Positions 40,644 through 50,007 of a stretch of 64,000 bases of DNA are shown here, piece by piece. Every line of letters begins with the position of its first letter. Position 1 is the stretch's first letter. The position numbers and the translations under genes were made by a program. Location of the stretch: assembly GCF_001468265.1 (NCBI RefSeq), contig NZ_LNRZ01000001.1:372001-436000 (forward strand). Reading direction: 5' to 3'. The notes beneath the pieces were generated by a model, which saw nothing but the letters and a program-made list of their open reading frames with translations, was not told the origin of the DNA and made no database searches. This DNA comes from Sphingopyxis sp. H050. Lineage in GTDB: Bacteria > Pseudomonadota > Alphaproteobacteria > Sphingomonadales > Sphingomonadaceae.

Positions 40644-41414
40644 ATGGCGACCATGGTGCAGGAATCATCCGCGGCGGCGGGCAAGGACAGTTTCTATTTT
40701 CGCAGCGCAGCGGCGATGGCGATCATCGTCGTCGCGGGCTTTTCGATGCAATGGGCGATGGGGCGCTCGACCTTCGCGGCGCGCCCGCTGGTCCATGTCC
40801 ACGCCCTCATCTTCATGACCTGGGTCGGCATCTTCGTGGCGCAAAGCTGGTTCGCATCGAACGGCTCGGCGGCACTCCATCGACGGCTGGGCCAATTGGC
40901 CGCGGTCTGGACGCTGGCGATGATCCTGCTCGGCTTCTGGATCACCATCGACGTCATCCAGCGCGGGACCGCACCCTTCTTCTTTCAGCCGCAGCATTTC
41001 CTGATCGCCAATCCGGTGAACGTCCTGTGCTTCGCGGTGCTGATTGCCGCCGCGCTCAAGATGCGTCGGCGCCGCGACTGGCATATGCGGCTTCAGCTGT
41101 GCGCGATGGCGTCGATCCTCGGGCCGGCGTTCGGACGGCTGCTGCCCATGCCGCTGCTCGGGGCGCACGCCTGGGACATTGCCCTCCTGTGCGGACTGGC
41201 CATGCCGGCCGTCGGCATGGCGCGCGACCTCAGGCGCGAGGGGCGGGTGCATCCGGCGTGGTGGTGGGGTATCCTCGGTATCCTCGCGCCGATCCTGATC
41301 GCGCATCTGATCGCCTTTTCACCGCTCGGCGACGCCATCTATGCGTTCGTTACCTCGGGTCATCCGGGCGCCGCCGTCGACGGCCTTGCCTTTGCGCCGC
41401 CGCCAACCATGTAA
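40644..41414 (+). CDS. Multi-pass membrane protein of unknown function
   Basis: The 256-residue protein has about seven predicted membrane helices with HVHALIFMTWVG and LHRRLGQLAAVW segments. The second resembles the LHRxLG motif of DUF2306/DUF420-type haem- or quinone-linked membrane proteins. Several histidines lie near helix ends. No family is assigned with confidence. It stands alone between the DUF4230 gene and nadA. Confidence 0.8.
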   Translation: MATMVQESSAAAGKDSFYFRSAAAMAIIVVAGFSMQWAMGRSTFAARPLVHVHALIFMTWVGIFVAQSWFASNGSAALHRRLGQLAAVWTLAMILLGFWITIDVIQRGTAPFFFQPQHFLIANPVNVLCFAVLIAAALKMRRRRDWHMRLQLCAMASILGPAFGRLLPMPLLGAHAWDIALLCGLAMPAVGMARDLRREGRVHPAWWWGILGILAPILIAHLIAFSPLGDAIYAFVTSGHPGAAVDGLAFAPPPTM

Positions 41415-41488
41415 GGACGGCGCCGATTGCCCTGCCGCGGACCCCGGTGTAGAGGGCCCGCAAGGCAAGGCCATATAAGGATAAAGCC

Positions 41489-42478
41489 ATGACTGCTCCC
41501 GTCCGCGAGAATCTCTCGGGCCTCGACCTGCGCGCCGAAATCGAGCGCCTCCGCAAGGAGCGCAACGCCGTCATCCTCGCGCATTATTACCAGAAGCCGG
41601 AGATTCAGGACCTGGCCGATTTCGTCGGCGACTCGCTGGAGCTCTCGCGCAAGGCCGCCGACACCGACGCCGACGTCATCGCCTTTTGCGGCGTCAAGTT
41701 CATGGCCGAGACCGCGAAGATCCTGAGCCCGCAAAAGACCGTGATCCTGCCCGACATGGACGCGGGCTGCAGCCTCGAGGATAGCTGTCCGCCGGAACAG
41801 TTCGCGCGCTTCCGCGCGGCGCACCCCGATCATATCGCGCTGACCTACATCAACTGCTCGGCGGCAGTGAAGGCACTCAGCGACATCATCGTCACCTCGT
41901 CGAGCGCCGAGACGATCATCAGCCAGATCCCCGAGAGCCAGAAGATCATCTTTGGCCCCGACCGGCACCTCGGCGGCTATCTCAACCGCAAGTTCGGGCG
42001 CGACATGCTGCTGTGGCCGGGCGTCTGCATCGTGCACGAGGCGTTCAGCGAGACCGAGCTGCTGAAGCTGAAGGCGCAGCACCCGGGCGCGCCGGTCGCG
42101 GCGCACCCCGAATGCCCGCCGCATATCGTCGACCATGCCGACTATGTCGGATCGACCAGCGGCATCCTGCAGTTCGCCAAGAGCTTCCCCGGCGACACGC
42201 TGATCGTCGCGACCGAGCCGCACATCATCCACCAGATGGAGCTGGCGCTGCCCGAAAAGACCTTCATCGGCGCGCCGGGCGCGGACGGCAACTGCAACTG
42301 CAACATCTGCCCGTACATGGCGCTCAACACGATGGAGAAGCTCTATTTGGCGCTCCGCGACCTCAAACCGCAGATCGAGATGGACGAGGGGCTGCGTCTC
42401 GCCGCCCGCAAGAGCCTCGACCGGATGCTCGAAATGGCGTCGGGGACTGTCGGCAAGGGCGATCTCGGCCGCGCCTGA
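41489..42478 (+). CDS. nadA: Quinolinate synthase A
   Basis: NadA condenses iminoaspartate with dihydroxyacetone phosphate to quinolinate in de novo NAD synthesis, using a [4Fe-4S] cluster. The 329 residues include AHYYQKPEIQDLADF, the cysteine regions DMDAGCSLEDSCP and NCNCNICPYMALN, and the conserved HPECPP and GSTSGIL motifs. The length is normal. No nadB or nadC is adjacent in this window. The stop overlaps the first of four clustered GANTC sites. Confidence 0.96.
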   Translation: MTAPVRENLSGLDLRAEIERLRKERNAVILAHYYQKPEIQDLADFVGDSLELSRKAADTDADVIAFCGVKFMAETAKILSPQKTVILPDMDAGCSLEDSCPPEQFARFRAAHPDHIALTYINCSAAVKALSDIIVTSSSAETIISQIPESQKIIFGPDRHLGGYLNRKFGRDMLLWPGVCIVHEAFSETELLKLKAQHPGAPVAAHPECPPHIVDHADYVGSTSGILQFAKSFPGDTLIVATEPHIIHQMELALPEKTFIGAPGADGNCNCNICPYMALNTMEKLYLALRDLKPQIEMDEGLRLAARKSLDRMLEMASGTVGKGDLGRA

Positions 42479-42631
42479 GTCGCGACTCGCTGACCGCGTC
42501 GGGGATTTTCGGACTGAGTCGTTTTCGGGACTCGATTGCTGCACCGCGGCAATCGCGTTGGAAAATGCTGCGCGCTTGTTACAAAAATGCAGCAGTGGAT
42601 CCGCTTGTTGCTAATGCCGGAGTTATCCACA
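42477..42631. promoter_or_regulatory. Four GANTC sites and a perfect DnaA box
   Basis: GANTC occurs at 42477 (GAGTC), 42484 (GACTC), 42516 (GAGTC) and 42529 (GACTC), within 57 bases. The first pair form a 12-bp palindrome. An exact TTATCCACA DnaA box lies at 42623-42631. The stretch is also AT-richer than its neighbours. Only one clear DnaA box was seen, so an origin is not claimed. Confidence 0.5.
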
Positions 42632-43430
42632 AGCGCAGGAGCCGGCAGCGGATTTTTCGCGCATTTTTTGTTGGCGGCGAAAACGGTTCGTGACAGCTTC
42701 AAATCATCGGACGACAGAGACGAAAAGCCGCCGGGACACGAAGGGTAGTTGCAAGACTAGCCAGAAGATAACGGACTGGATTTACGAGGAAATCGACCGA
42801 CAGTCTGGTCACGGAACGCAGCGATTCCCACGAGTTGAGGCGAACCAGACCGGGCATATGAAAGACAGTCCATCGCTTTGGAAGCGCAGCTGCTTCGGCA
42901 GAGGCACGGACGAGATGATGAAGGGTCTTTCAGGTGAGGCCGGCCCCCGAAAGGGGGCCGACCAAACCATCGCCGGACTGATCCGGCGCGCGCCGCGACG
43001 TATCATTTGCGGGTTGCAGGCCTTCGGGCCGGTAAACCGGGATGACATGGAGCGGAGGCCCGCGGGAGCAACAACCGGATAGTGGGGGTTGGCAGCAATG
43101 TCGGCCCCCATTTCGTTTGCGCGCCGCCTTCTGCCCGCCCGCAACAAATTGCCGCGCCTGTGACCTTCGTCACATCGCCGTAAAACAACCCTGCTTAAGC
43201 CTGTTCCTGCGACCCGGAGCAGTTCCCCGACCGGAACTGATCCTCCTCTCCCGGCCGTGTCCTCAGGGACCGGCCGGGAACCTTTTTCCCCATTCTCGAT
43301 TATATGCGCATCCGGCGAGGCATGCCGCACCCCATGGATGCGGCCATTTCGCTAGGTAATTGCAAGGATTTAGGTTACCATCATCCCGCCTGCAGCGTCG
43401 GGCATCATAAGGATCGTAGGGGGTCTCAAT
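42479..43430. other. 952-bp gene-free region after nadA
   Basis: No ORF in any frame resembles a protein. The longest plus-strand frame (42690-43082) lacks hydrophobic or domain-like pattern. The first part holds the GANTC/DnaA sites, the middle is purine-rich, and the part from 42930 has consecutive stable hairpins. No tRNA, RNase P, SRP or tmRNA signature was found. Confidence 0.6.
42941..43117 (+). ncRNA. Candidate structured RNA
   Basis: Three perfect hairpins follow one another. The first is CGGCCCCC-GAAA-GGGGGCCG (42941-42960), the second CGCCGGA-CTGA-TCCGGCG (42971-42988), and the third GGCC-TTCG-GGCC (43019-43030). The last overlaps an alternative CCGGT-AA-ACCGG stem. GNRA and UUCG tetraloops are hallmarks of folded RNA. 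A TGGGGG...CCCCCA stem followed by a T-rich stretch near 43110 may end it. The 5' end and strand are uncertain and no known family was recognised. Confidence 0.3.
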
Positions 43431-43703
43431 ATGATTGATTTCATTATCGCTATCGTCATGGGCGGCGTCATCGGCTGGCTCGCCAGCATCGTGATGCGGA
43501 CCGATGCCCAGCAGGGCATTTTCCTCAACATCATCGTCGGCTGTATCGGCTCGATCCTCGGGCGTTTCCTGCTTGGCCGGTTCCTCGGCGGCGGCCATCT
43601 CCGCGGCGACGCGTTCGACCCGATGACCTTGCTGACGGCGTTTCTCGGCGCGATCATCCTGCTCGCGATCGTCAACCTCGTCCGGCGCGGCAGGGTGCGC
43701 TGA
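43431..43703 (+). CDS. GlsB/YeaQ/YmgE family membrane protein
   Basis: The 90-residue protein has three short membrane helices with the family pattern MIDFIIAIVMGGVIGWLAS, then GIFLNIIVGCIGSILG, and a C-terminal helix before RRGRVR. Members are small inner-membrane proteins linked to stress in several bacteria, with unknown mechanism. It is monocistronic and followed by a strong terminator. Confidence 0.9.
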   Translation: MIDFIIAIVMGGVIGWLASIVMRTDAQQGIFLNIIVGCIGSILGRFLLGRFLGGGHLRGDAFDPMTLLTAFLGAIILLAIVNLVRRGRVR

Positions 43704-43742
43704 CCGGCATCGCCATTTCGTCCGATCCGGACGGATGGCCGC

Positions 43743-43780
43743 AAAAGGGGCGACCGGGATCGACCGGCCGCCCCTTTTTC
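43743..43780 (+). terminator. Rho-independent terminator after the GlsB-like gene
   Basis: AAAAGGGGCG pairs with CGCCCCTTTTT around an inner CCGG stem, ending in a T-run at about 43775-43779. The A-run on the 5' side could make it bidirectional. Confidence 0.85.
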
Positions 43781-43863
43781 TTGCGCCAAGCACTGGAATT
43801 CACAGCCCAATCTGCCTAAGAGGCGCGCGCCGAGGCGTCGGGCGGCAACTGTTGTTTCAAGCC

Positions 43864-43893
43864 TTGCCTATGGTGATGTAATAAGATAATACA
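43864..43893 (+). promoter_or_regulatory. Candidate promoter/operator of the RND efflux genes
   Basis: An AT-rich island in the 287-bp gap contains a good -10 hexamer GATAAT (43885-43890). A TTGCCT lies upstream at 43864, though the spacing of 15 is short. An imperfect palindrome, TGTAATAAGATAATACA (43877-43893), covers the -10 and could bind a repressor. No regulator gene is adjacent. Confidence 0.4.
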
Positions 43894-43990
43894 CCTTCGA
43901 AGGGTTTGTTTCGCTGCGTGGATTGGGGGCGGGTCGCTTGAGGGCGATCGCGGTTCCGGCCGCCGCGGGGCGGCGGATGAGGAATTTGGC

Positions 43991-45193
43991 GTGAACTACG
44001 AGCGGAAAGTGGATTCGATGGACAGCCTGGCGGGGACCCAAAGCTTTTACGAAGATCAGGACAATCGCCGGAAGCGGATGTTCACGATCGCCGCCGTCGT
44101 CCTGATCGCCGTCATCCTGATCGGCGTCTGGTATGCCTTCACCCACAGGGCCGCCGACGATCCGGCGGCGGCAGCCGGGGGGCCGGGCGCACAGAATATA
44201 CCCAGCGTGACCGTCATGGTCCCCGGCCGCGTGTCGGTGCAGACGGCCATTGCCGCGAACGGCACCATCGCCGCGCGCCGTGAAATGCCCGTCGGCATCG
44301 CCGGCGAGGGCGGCCAGGTGGTCCGCGTGCTCGTCGAGCCCGGCCAGTGGGTCGGTGCCGGGCAGACGCTCGCGATCATCGACCGCTCGGTGCAGTCGCA
44401 GCAGGCGGCGAGCCTTGCCGCCTCGATCAAGGTCGCGCAGGCCGACGCCGATCTGGCGCAGGCCGAGCTCGAACGCGCGCAGGCGCTGGTCGGCCGCGGC
44501 TTCATCTCGAAAGCCGACATGGATCGCAAGCGCGCGACGCGCGACGCCGCGAACGCCCGGGTCCGCGTGGCGCAGGCCCAATATGGCGAGGCGACGGCGC
44601 GCAACAGCCGCCTGAACATCGTCGCGCCGGCGGCGGGCCTGGTGCTGACGCGCCAGGTCGAGCCGGGACAGGTGGTCGGCGCGGGCAGCGGCGTGCTGTT
44701 CCGCATGGCGAAAGGCGGCGAGATGGAGATGCTCGCGCAAATGTCCGAGGCCGATCTGCAGCGGATAAAGGTCGGCACCCGCGCGACGGTGACGCCCGTC
44801 GGCACCAGCCTGCAGATCGCGGGTCAGGTGTGGCAGGTCGCGCCGATCGTGAACCTGGAGACGCGCCAGGGCACGGTTCGCATTGCGGTCCCGTACAGCG
44901 CGGCGCTGCGCCCCGGCGGCTTTGCCGACGCGCGGCTCGTCTCGGGCACCGAACAGGCGCCGCTGCTTCCCGAAAGCGCGGTCCAGAGCGACGGCACTGC
45001 CGGAAATTATGTCCTCGTCGTCGACAGCAAAAATGTGATCCAGCGCGTGCCGGTGAAGGTCGGAACGGTGACCGATGGCGGCGTGTCGATCGCCTCGGGC
45101 CTGACCGGCAACGAAAAGGTCGTGGTGCTTGCGGGCGCTTTCCTCAACCCCGGCGAAAAGGTGAAGCCGGTGGTCCAGAAATCGTCGCAGTAA
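43991..45193 (+). CDS. RND efflux periplasmic adaptor (membrane fusion protein)
   Basis: The 400-residue protein has an N-terminal membrane anchor (MFTIAAVVLIAVILIGVW). A biotinyl-lipoyl-like domain, a helical hairpin (QQAASLAASIKVAQADADL onward) and beta-barrel and membrane-proximal domains follow. The order is that of MexA/AcrA-type adaptors. The start is GTG at 43991, with GAGGA eight bases upstream; an ATG at 44018 is possible. The RND pump follows 43 bases later. No outer-membrane factor is encoded in the window, so one is shared from elsewhere. Confidence 0.93.
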   Translation: MNYERKVDSMDSLAGTQSFYEDQDNRRKRMFTIAAVVLIAVILIGVWYAFTHRAADDPAAAAGGPGAQNIPSVTVMVPGRVSVQTAIAANGTIAARREMPVGIAGEGGQVVRVLVEPGQWVGAGQTLAIIDRSVQSQQAASLAASIKVAQADADLAQAELERAQALVGRGFISKADMDRKRATRDAANARVRVAQAQYGEATARNSRLNIVAPAAGLVLTRQVEPGQVVGAGSGVLFRMAKGGEMEMLAQMSEADLQRIKVGTRATVTPVGTSLQIAGQVWQVAPIVNLETRQGTVRIAVPYSAALRPGGFADARLVSGTEQAPLLPESAVQSDGTAGNYVLVVDSKNVIQRVPVKVGTVTDGGVSIASGLTGNEKVVVLAGAFLNPGEKVKPVVQKSSQ

Positions 45194-45236
45194 CGAACCG
45201 CATACGGTCAGCACGCGCACAAAAGGCGTTTGAATC

Positions 45237-48200
45237 ATGAGCTTTCGCAACATCTCCGCCTGGTGCATCCGCAATCCGGTGCCGCCGATCGTCCTGTTCG
45301 TGCTGCTGCTGCTGGCCGGTGTCGTCAGCTTCAACCGGATGGACGTCAACGACAATCCCGACGTTGAATTCCCGGCGGTGCAGGTCATCGTCTCCCAGCC
45401 GGGCGCCGCGCCGACCGAGCTTGAAACGCAGGTGACGCAGCGCGTCGAGGCCGCGGTGCGCGGCGTCAGCGGCGTCGATGAAATGTCGTCCTATATCGGC
45501 GAAGGCAACAGCCGCACGATGGTGCAGTTCGCCATCGGCACCCCGATCGACCGCGCCTATAACGACGTCAACCAGGCGGTGCAGCAGATCCGCAGCGACC
45601 TGCCCGACGGCATCCTCGAGCCGCAGGTCGTCCGCGTCGATATCGCCGGCGGCCCGATCACCTATTTCGCGGTCGAGACGAGCGACATGACGCTCGAGCA
45701 ATTGTCGTGGTTTGTCGACAACACCGTCGCGAAGGATCTGCTGTCGATCCCCGGCATGAGCCAGGTGCGCCGCTCGGGCGGCGTCGACCGTGAGATTCGC
45801 GTGATCCTCGATCCGGCGCGCATGCAAAGCTATGGCCTGACTGCAAGCCAGGTGAACCAGCAGCTTCGCCAGACCAACGTCAATGCTGCGGGCGGCCGCA
45901 CCGAAATCGCGGGGTCCGAGCAGGCCGTCCGCGTGCTCGGCAACGCCGCCAATGCCTTCGCGCTGGGCGACTCGCGCATTTCGATCGGCAACGGCCGCAC
46001 GATCCGCCTGTCGGACATCGCGACGGTGACCGACGGCTATGCCGAACAGCGCAACCTTGCGAAGATCAAGGGCCGTCAGGTGCTCAGCTTTTCGATCGAA
46101 AAGGCAAAGGGCGCGTCCGACGTCACCGTCCATGACGAGACAATGAAGAAGCTGGAAGAGATCAAGAAGAACAACCCCAAGGTCGATTTCAAGATCCTCT
46201 TCACGCGCACCGAATATACCAAGGAGCAATACCGCAGCTCGATGGCCGCGATGATCGAGGGCGCGGTGCTCGCCGTCGTCGTCGTCTTCCTGTTCCTGCG
46301 CGACTGGCGCGCGACGCTGATCAGCGCGCTCGCGATCCCGTTGTCGGCGATCCCGACCTTCTGGTTCATGGAAATGATGGGCTTTTCGCTCAACGGCCTG
46401 TCGCTGCTCGCGCTCAGCCTCGTCGCAGGCGTGCTCGTCGATGACGCGATCGTGGAGATCGAGAATATCGTCCGGCATATGCGCATGGGCAAGACCGCCT
46501 ATCAGGCGTCGATCGACGCCGCCGACGAGATCGGCCTTGCCGTCGTGGCGACGACGATGTCCATCGTCGCCGTCTTCCTCCCCGTCGCCCTGATGCCGGG
46601 GGTGTCGGGTCAGTTCTTCATCCAGTTCGGGATGACCGTGGTCTTCGCGGTGCTCGTCAGCCTGGCGGTCGCGCGCATGATTACGCCGATGATCGCTGCC
46701 TATTTTCTGTCGGCGCAGGGCGAACAGGATCACGCCTCGGGTCCGTGGGTCGACCGCTACGAGCGTATCCTCGCGTGGACGCTCGACAATTCGAAGCATC
46801 AGGCGAAGCGGGCGGGCTATGAACTGATACCGACGCGCCCGATGTTTCTAATCGTCCCGCTTGTTTCGGCCGCCCTGGCCGGGCTGTTTATGATCGCGAG
46901 CTATTTCAAGCCGGTGCCGGTCGGCCAGGATGCTCCTAACGCTGCGCTGCATTTTCTGCTGCTTACGCCGATCTCGGTGATCGCGGCGTATCTGCTCGTC
47001 GCGCTGCTGCAAGTCATCGTCGGTGCGCTCGCTTATGCGCTTGGCCTGCGCCAATGGGCGTTCACCCATTGGGCAAAGTCGATTGCGCAGCGCGCCTATG
47101 CGCGCCTGTTCGACCATCGCGTCTGGATCGTCGGCATCGGCGTTGTCGCCTTTGCCGCGAGCATCGTGCTGTTCATGACGCTGCCCCAGCAGTTTCAGCC
47201 GACGACCAACAGCGACTATAGCCAGGTCCGCTATGAACTGCCGCCGGGTTCGACGCTGGCGCAGAGCGAGCATATCTCGAACCAGATCAATGCGATCCTC
47301 GATGCGAACAGCACGGTCGAAAACGCCTTCTACGACGTCAATGTCGGCGGCGGCAGCGTCTACATCACGCTGAAGAAGAAACGCGAAATCAGCAGCGTCG
47401 AATGGGAGCGCAGCCTTCAGCCCAAGATGGCGGCCATTCCCGACGCGCGCGTGTCGTTCCAGAGCCAGTCGGGTGGCTTCTCCGGCCGCGACATCACCAT
47501 GGTGATCGGCGGCGACGATCCGGCGCTGCTCGAAAAGCATGCGATGACGATCGTCAGCCAGATGGGCAAGCTCAAGGAATTGCGCTCGCCGCGGATCGAG
47601 GGTGACATTCCGCGCCCGGAAATCATCGTGAAGCCGCGCCTCGATCTCGCTGCGGAGCTGGGCGTCACGACCGCTGCGCTGAGCCAGACGATCCGTATCG
47701 CGACGATCGGCGACATCGATCAGAATGCAGCGAAATTTTCGCTGTCCGATCGCCAGATTCCGATCCGTGTCTTGCTGTCCGAAGATTCGCGCCGCGCCCT
47801 TGCCACCATCGAGAATCTGCCGGTGCCCACCTCGCGTGGGACGACCGTCCCGCTGAAATCGGTCGCGGAGATCGGCTTTGGCGCGGGTCCGACCGAGCTT
47901 CGCCGTTACAATCAGACCCGCCGCATCGTGATCGGCGCCGATCTGGCGCCGGGACTGGTCACGGGCGATGCACAGAAGAAGATCGACGCGCTGCCCGCGG
48001 TCAAGAATATGCCGCAGGGCGTACGCCGGGTGATTCAGGGCGATGCGAAGTGGCAGGCCGAACTGGCGATGAACTTCCTGATCGCCGTGATCTCGGGCTT
48101 GATGCTCGTCTTCTCGACGCTGGTGCTGCTCTATCGCCGCTTCCTGTCGCCGCTCGTCAACATGTCGTCGCTGCTGCTCGCGCCGCTCGGCGGGCTGCTC

Positions 48201-48653
48201 GGCTTGTGGATCGCCGGCATGGAAGTCTCAATGCCGGTCTATATCGGCCTGCTGATGCTGCTCGGCATCGTGGCCAAGAACTCGATCCTGCTGGTCGATT
48301 TCGCCATCGAGGAGATGGACCAAGGCGTCAGCAAGATGGAGGCGCTGCTCGATGCCGGCCGCAAGCGCGCGCAGCCCATCGTCATGACGACGGTTGCGAT
48401 GGTGGCCGGCATGGTGCCGACCGCGCTGTCGCTGTCGGGCGACGGTGCGTGGCGCGCGCCGATGGGCGTGGTCGTGATCGGCGGCCTCACGCTGTCGACG
48501 ATGCTCACGCTGCTGATCGTTCCAGCCGGCTTCAGCCTCGCCGACAGCATTGAAAAGCGCCTCGGCCGCTTCTTCTCGATGAACCTGCTGACCTATCGCA
48601 AGGGCGACGATACCAAGCCGCACAGCGCGCCCGCGCCCGAACCGGCCGAATGA
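45237..48653 (+). CDS. RND multidrug efflux permease with extra central segment
   Basis: The 1138-residue pump is of the HAE1/AcrB-like superfamily. It has the N-terminal helix (NPVPPIVLFVLLLLAGVVSF), porter domains, helices with LSLVAGVLVDDAIVEIENI carrying the proton-relay Asp pair, and a C-terminal half with GIVAKNSILLVDFA. It is about 100 residues longer than usual. The surplus lies near residues 525-620 and holds two added hydrophobic stretches, one starting FLIVPLVSAALAGLFMIASY. Substrates cannot be predicted. It is co-transcribed with the adaptor. Confidence 0.93.
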   Translation: MSFRNISAWCIRNPVPPIVLFVLLLLAGVVSFNRMDVNDNPDVEFPAVQVIVSQPGAAPTELETQVTQRVEAAVRGVSGVDEMSSYIGEGNSRTMVQFAIGTPIDRAYNDVNQAVQQIRSDLPDGILEPQVVRVDIAGGPITYFAVETSDMTLEQLSWFVDNTVAKDLLSIPGMSQVRRSGGVDREIRVILDPARMQSYGLTASQVNQQLRQTNVNAAGGRTEIAGSEQAVRVLGNAANAFALGDSRISIGNGRTIRLSDIATVTDGYAEQRNLAKIKGRQVLSFSIEKAKGASDVTVHDETMKKLEEIKKNNPKVDFKILFTRTEYTKEQYRSSMAAMIEGAVLAVVVVFLFLRDWRATLISALAIPLSAIPTFWFMEMMGFSLNGLSLLALSLVAGVLVDDAIVEIENIVRHMRMGKTAYQASIDAADEIGLAVVATTMSIVAVFLPVALMPGVSGQFFIQFGMTVVFAVLVSLAVARMITPMIAAYFLSAQGEQDHASGPWVDRYERILAWTLDNSKHQAKRAGYELIPTRPMFLIVPLVSAALAGLFMIASYFKPVPVGQDAPNAALHFLLLTPISVIAAYLLVALLQVIVGALAYALGLRQWAFTHWAKSIAQRAYARLFDHRVWIVGIGVVAFAASIVLFMTLPQQFQPTTNSDYSQVRYELPPGSTLAQSEHISNQINAILDANSTVENAFYDVNVGGGSVYITLKKKREISSVEWERSLQPKMAAIPDARVSFQSQSGGFSGRDITMVIGGDDPALLEKHAMTIVSQMGKLKELRSPRIEGDIPRPEIIVKPRLDLAAELGVTTAALSQTIRIATIGDIDQNAAKFSLSDRQIPIRVLLSEDSRRALATIENLPVPTSRGTTVPLKSVAEIGFGAGPTELRRYNQTRRIVIGADLAPGLVTGDAQKKIDALPAVKNMPQGVRRVIQGDAKWQAELAMNFLIAVISGLMLVFSTLVLLYRRFLSPLVNMSSLLLAPLGGLLGLWIAGMEVSMPVYIGLLMLLGIVAKNSILLVDFAIEEMDQGVSKMEALLDAGRKRAQPIVMTTVAMVAGMVPTALSLSGDGAWRAPMGVVVIGGLTLSTMLTLLIVPAGFSLADSIEKRLGRFFSMNLLTYRKGDDTKPHSAPAPEPAE

Positions 48654-48723
48654 GGGATCGCAGCCGGCGCGGTAAACGACTGCGCCGGTTGCAACCTTTG
48701 CGGCATTTCGCCATTTGGTTCGC

Positions 48724-49989
48724 ATGACCGACCATGCGCTCTCCCGGCCGATTGGCGTCGCGATTCCGGCGAAGGGCTCGAATATCCGCGTCGTCGCGAC
48801 GGGCTTGCTCGTCGTCATGGCGATCGTCTTCATCAGCGCCAAATATTTCCAGGATGTCCATCCGGCGGTCGGCTTCGTCCGCGCCTTTGCCGAGGCGGCG
48901 ATGGTTGGCGGGCTGGCCGACTGGTTCGCGGTCACTGCGCTGTTCCGCCACCCCATGGGGCTGCCGATCCCGCACACGGCGATCGTGCCGCGCAACAAGA
49001 ACCGCATCGGCGACACGCTCGCGCGCTTCCTGCTCACCAATTTTCTGCTGCCGCGGCTGATCGCGCGCAAGATGCAAACGGTCGACGTCGCGGGCGCCGT
49101 CGGTAAATTCCTCTCGCAGCCGGCCGAGGGCGGCGGACGGCTGAAACTCGGGGCGTCGCGGATCATCGCCGACGGGCTCGGCGCGCTCGACCAGCAGCGG
49201 CTGGGCGGCATGGTCAAATCGGCGATCGCCGACCGTCTGCGCGAGCTCGATGTCGCGCCCCTGCTCGGTCAGGCGCTCCAGGCGGCGCTGGCCGAGGGTC
49301 GCCACCAGCCCTTGCTCGACGCGATGGTCAAATGGGGATCGAAGACGCTCGAACTCAACGAGCATCTGATCCACCAGATGGTCCACGACAACAGCAACGC
49401 GATCGTGCGCTTCACCGGGCTCGACGAAAGCATCTCGAACCGGATCGTCGCCGGGCTCAGCAAGCTGCTCAGCGAAATGGCGGTCGACGAAACGCACCCC
49501 TTGCGCATCCGCGTCGAGGAAGGTCTCGCCAAGATGGCGCTCGACCTGCAGCATGACCCCGACGTGAAGGCCAAGGTCGCCAAGGTCCGCGACGAACTGC
49601 TGGAGAACAAGGCGGTCAAGCGCTGGCTCGACGGCCTGTGGGAACAGGGGCGCAGCGCGCTCCTGAAGGCCGCGCGCGATCCCGACACGATGCTGGCGGG
49701 TCAGCTTGGCGAGCTGATCACGCAGTTCGGCACGATGCTCGGCGAGGACGAAGGCATCAAGCGCACGCTCAACCGCTACGCGCGCCGTGCGGTCGTCGGC
49801 ATGGTCGACAGCTATGGCGAGACCGCGCTGAAGCTGGTCTCGGACACGATCCGCGGCTGGGACGCCAAGACGATCACCGACCGGCTGGAAAGTGCCGTCG
49901 GCGACGACCTGCAATATATCCGCATCAACGGCACGCTGGTCGGCGGTTTGGTGGGCGTATTGATCCACACGGTGGATGTGCTGATCTGA
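48724..49989 (+). CDS. DUF445 family membrane protein
   Basis: The 421-residue protein has an N-terminal membrane helix (VVATGLLVVMAIVFI) and the DUF445 signature DWFAVTALFRHPMGLPIPHT followed by PRNKNRIGDTL. A long helical middle and a C-terminal hydrophobic stretch (LVGGLVGVLIHTVDVLI) follow. No function is established for this family. Start is ATG at 48724; a TTG three codons upstream is not needed. The gene is followed by a compound inverted repeat. Confidence 0.88.
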   Translation: MTDHALSRPIGVAIPAKGSNIRVVATGLLVVMAIVFISAKYFQDVHPAVGFVRAFAEAAMVGGLADWFAVTALFRHPMGLPIPHTAIVPRNKNRIGDTLARFLLTNFLLPRLIARKMQTVDVAGAVGKFLSQPAEGGGRLKLGASRIIADGLGALDQQRLGGMVKSAIADRLRELDVAPLLGQALQAALAEGRHQPLLDAMVKWGSKTLELNEHLIHQMVHDNSNAIVRFTGLDESISNRIVAGLSKLLSEMAVDETHPLRIRVEEGLAKMALDLQHDPDVKAKVAKVRDELLENKAVKRWLDGLWEQGRSALLKAARDPDTMLAGQLGELITQFGTMLGEDEGIKRTLNRYARRAVVGMVDSYGETALKLVSDTIRGWDAKTITDRLESAVGDDLQYIRINGTLVGGLVGVLIHTVDVLI

Positions 49990-50007
49990 CGGGAAACAAT
50001 AGGGCCT

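Noticed and set aside
42477..42700. A chromosomal replication origin
   Set aside because: Only one perfect DnaA box is present, with no dnaA, parAB, hemE or gidA-type neighbours and no AT-rich unwinding element of useful length. Whole-replicon GC skew would be needed.
42690..43082. A 130-codon frame in the nadA downstream region
   Set aside because: It starts at GTG, has no domain-like pattern or clear ribosome binding site, and coincides with strong RNA hairpins.
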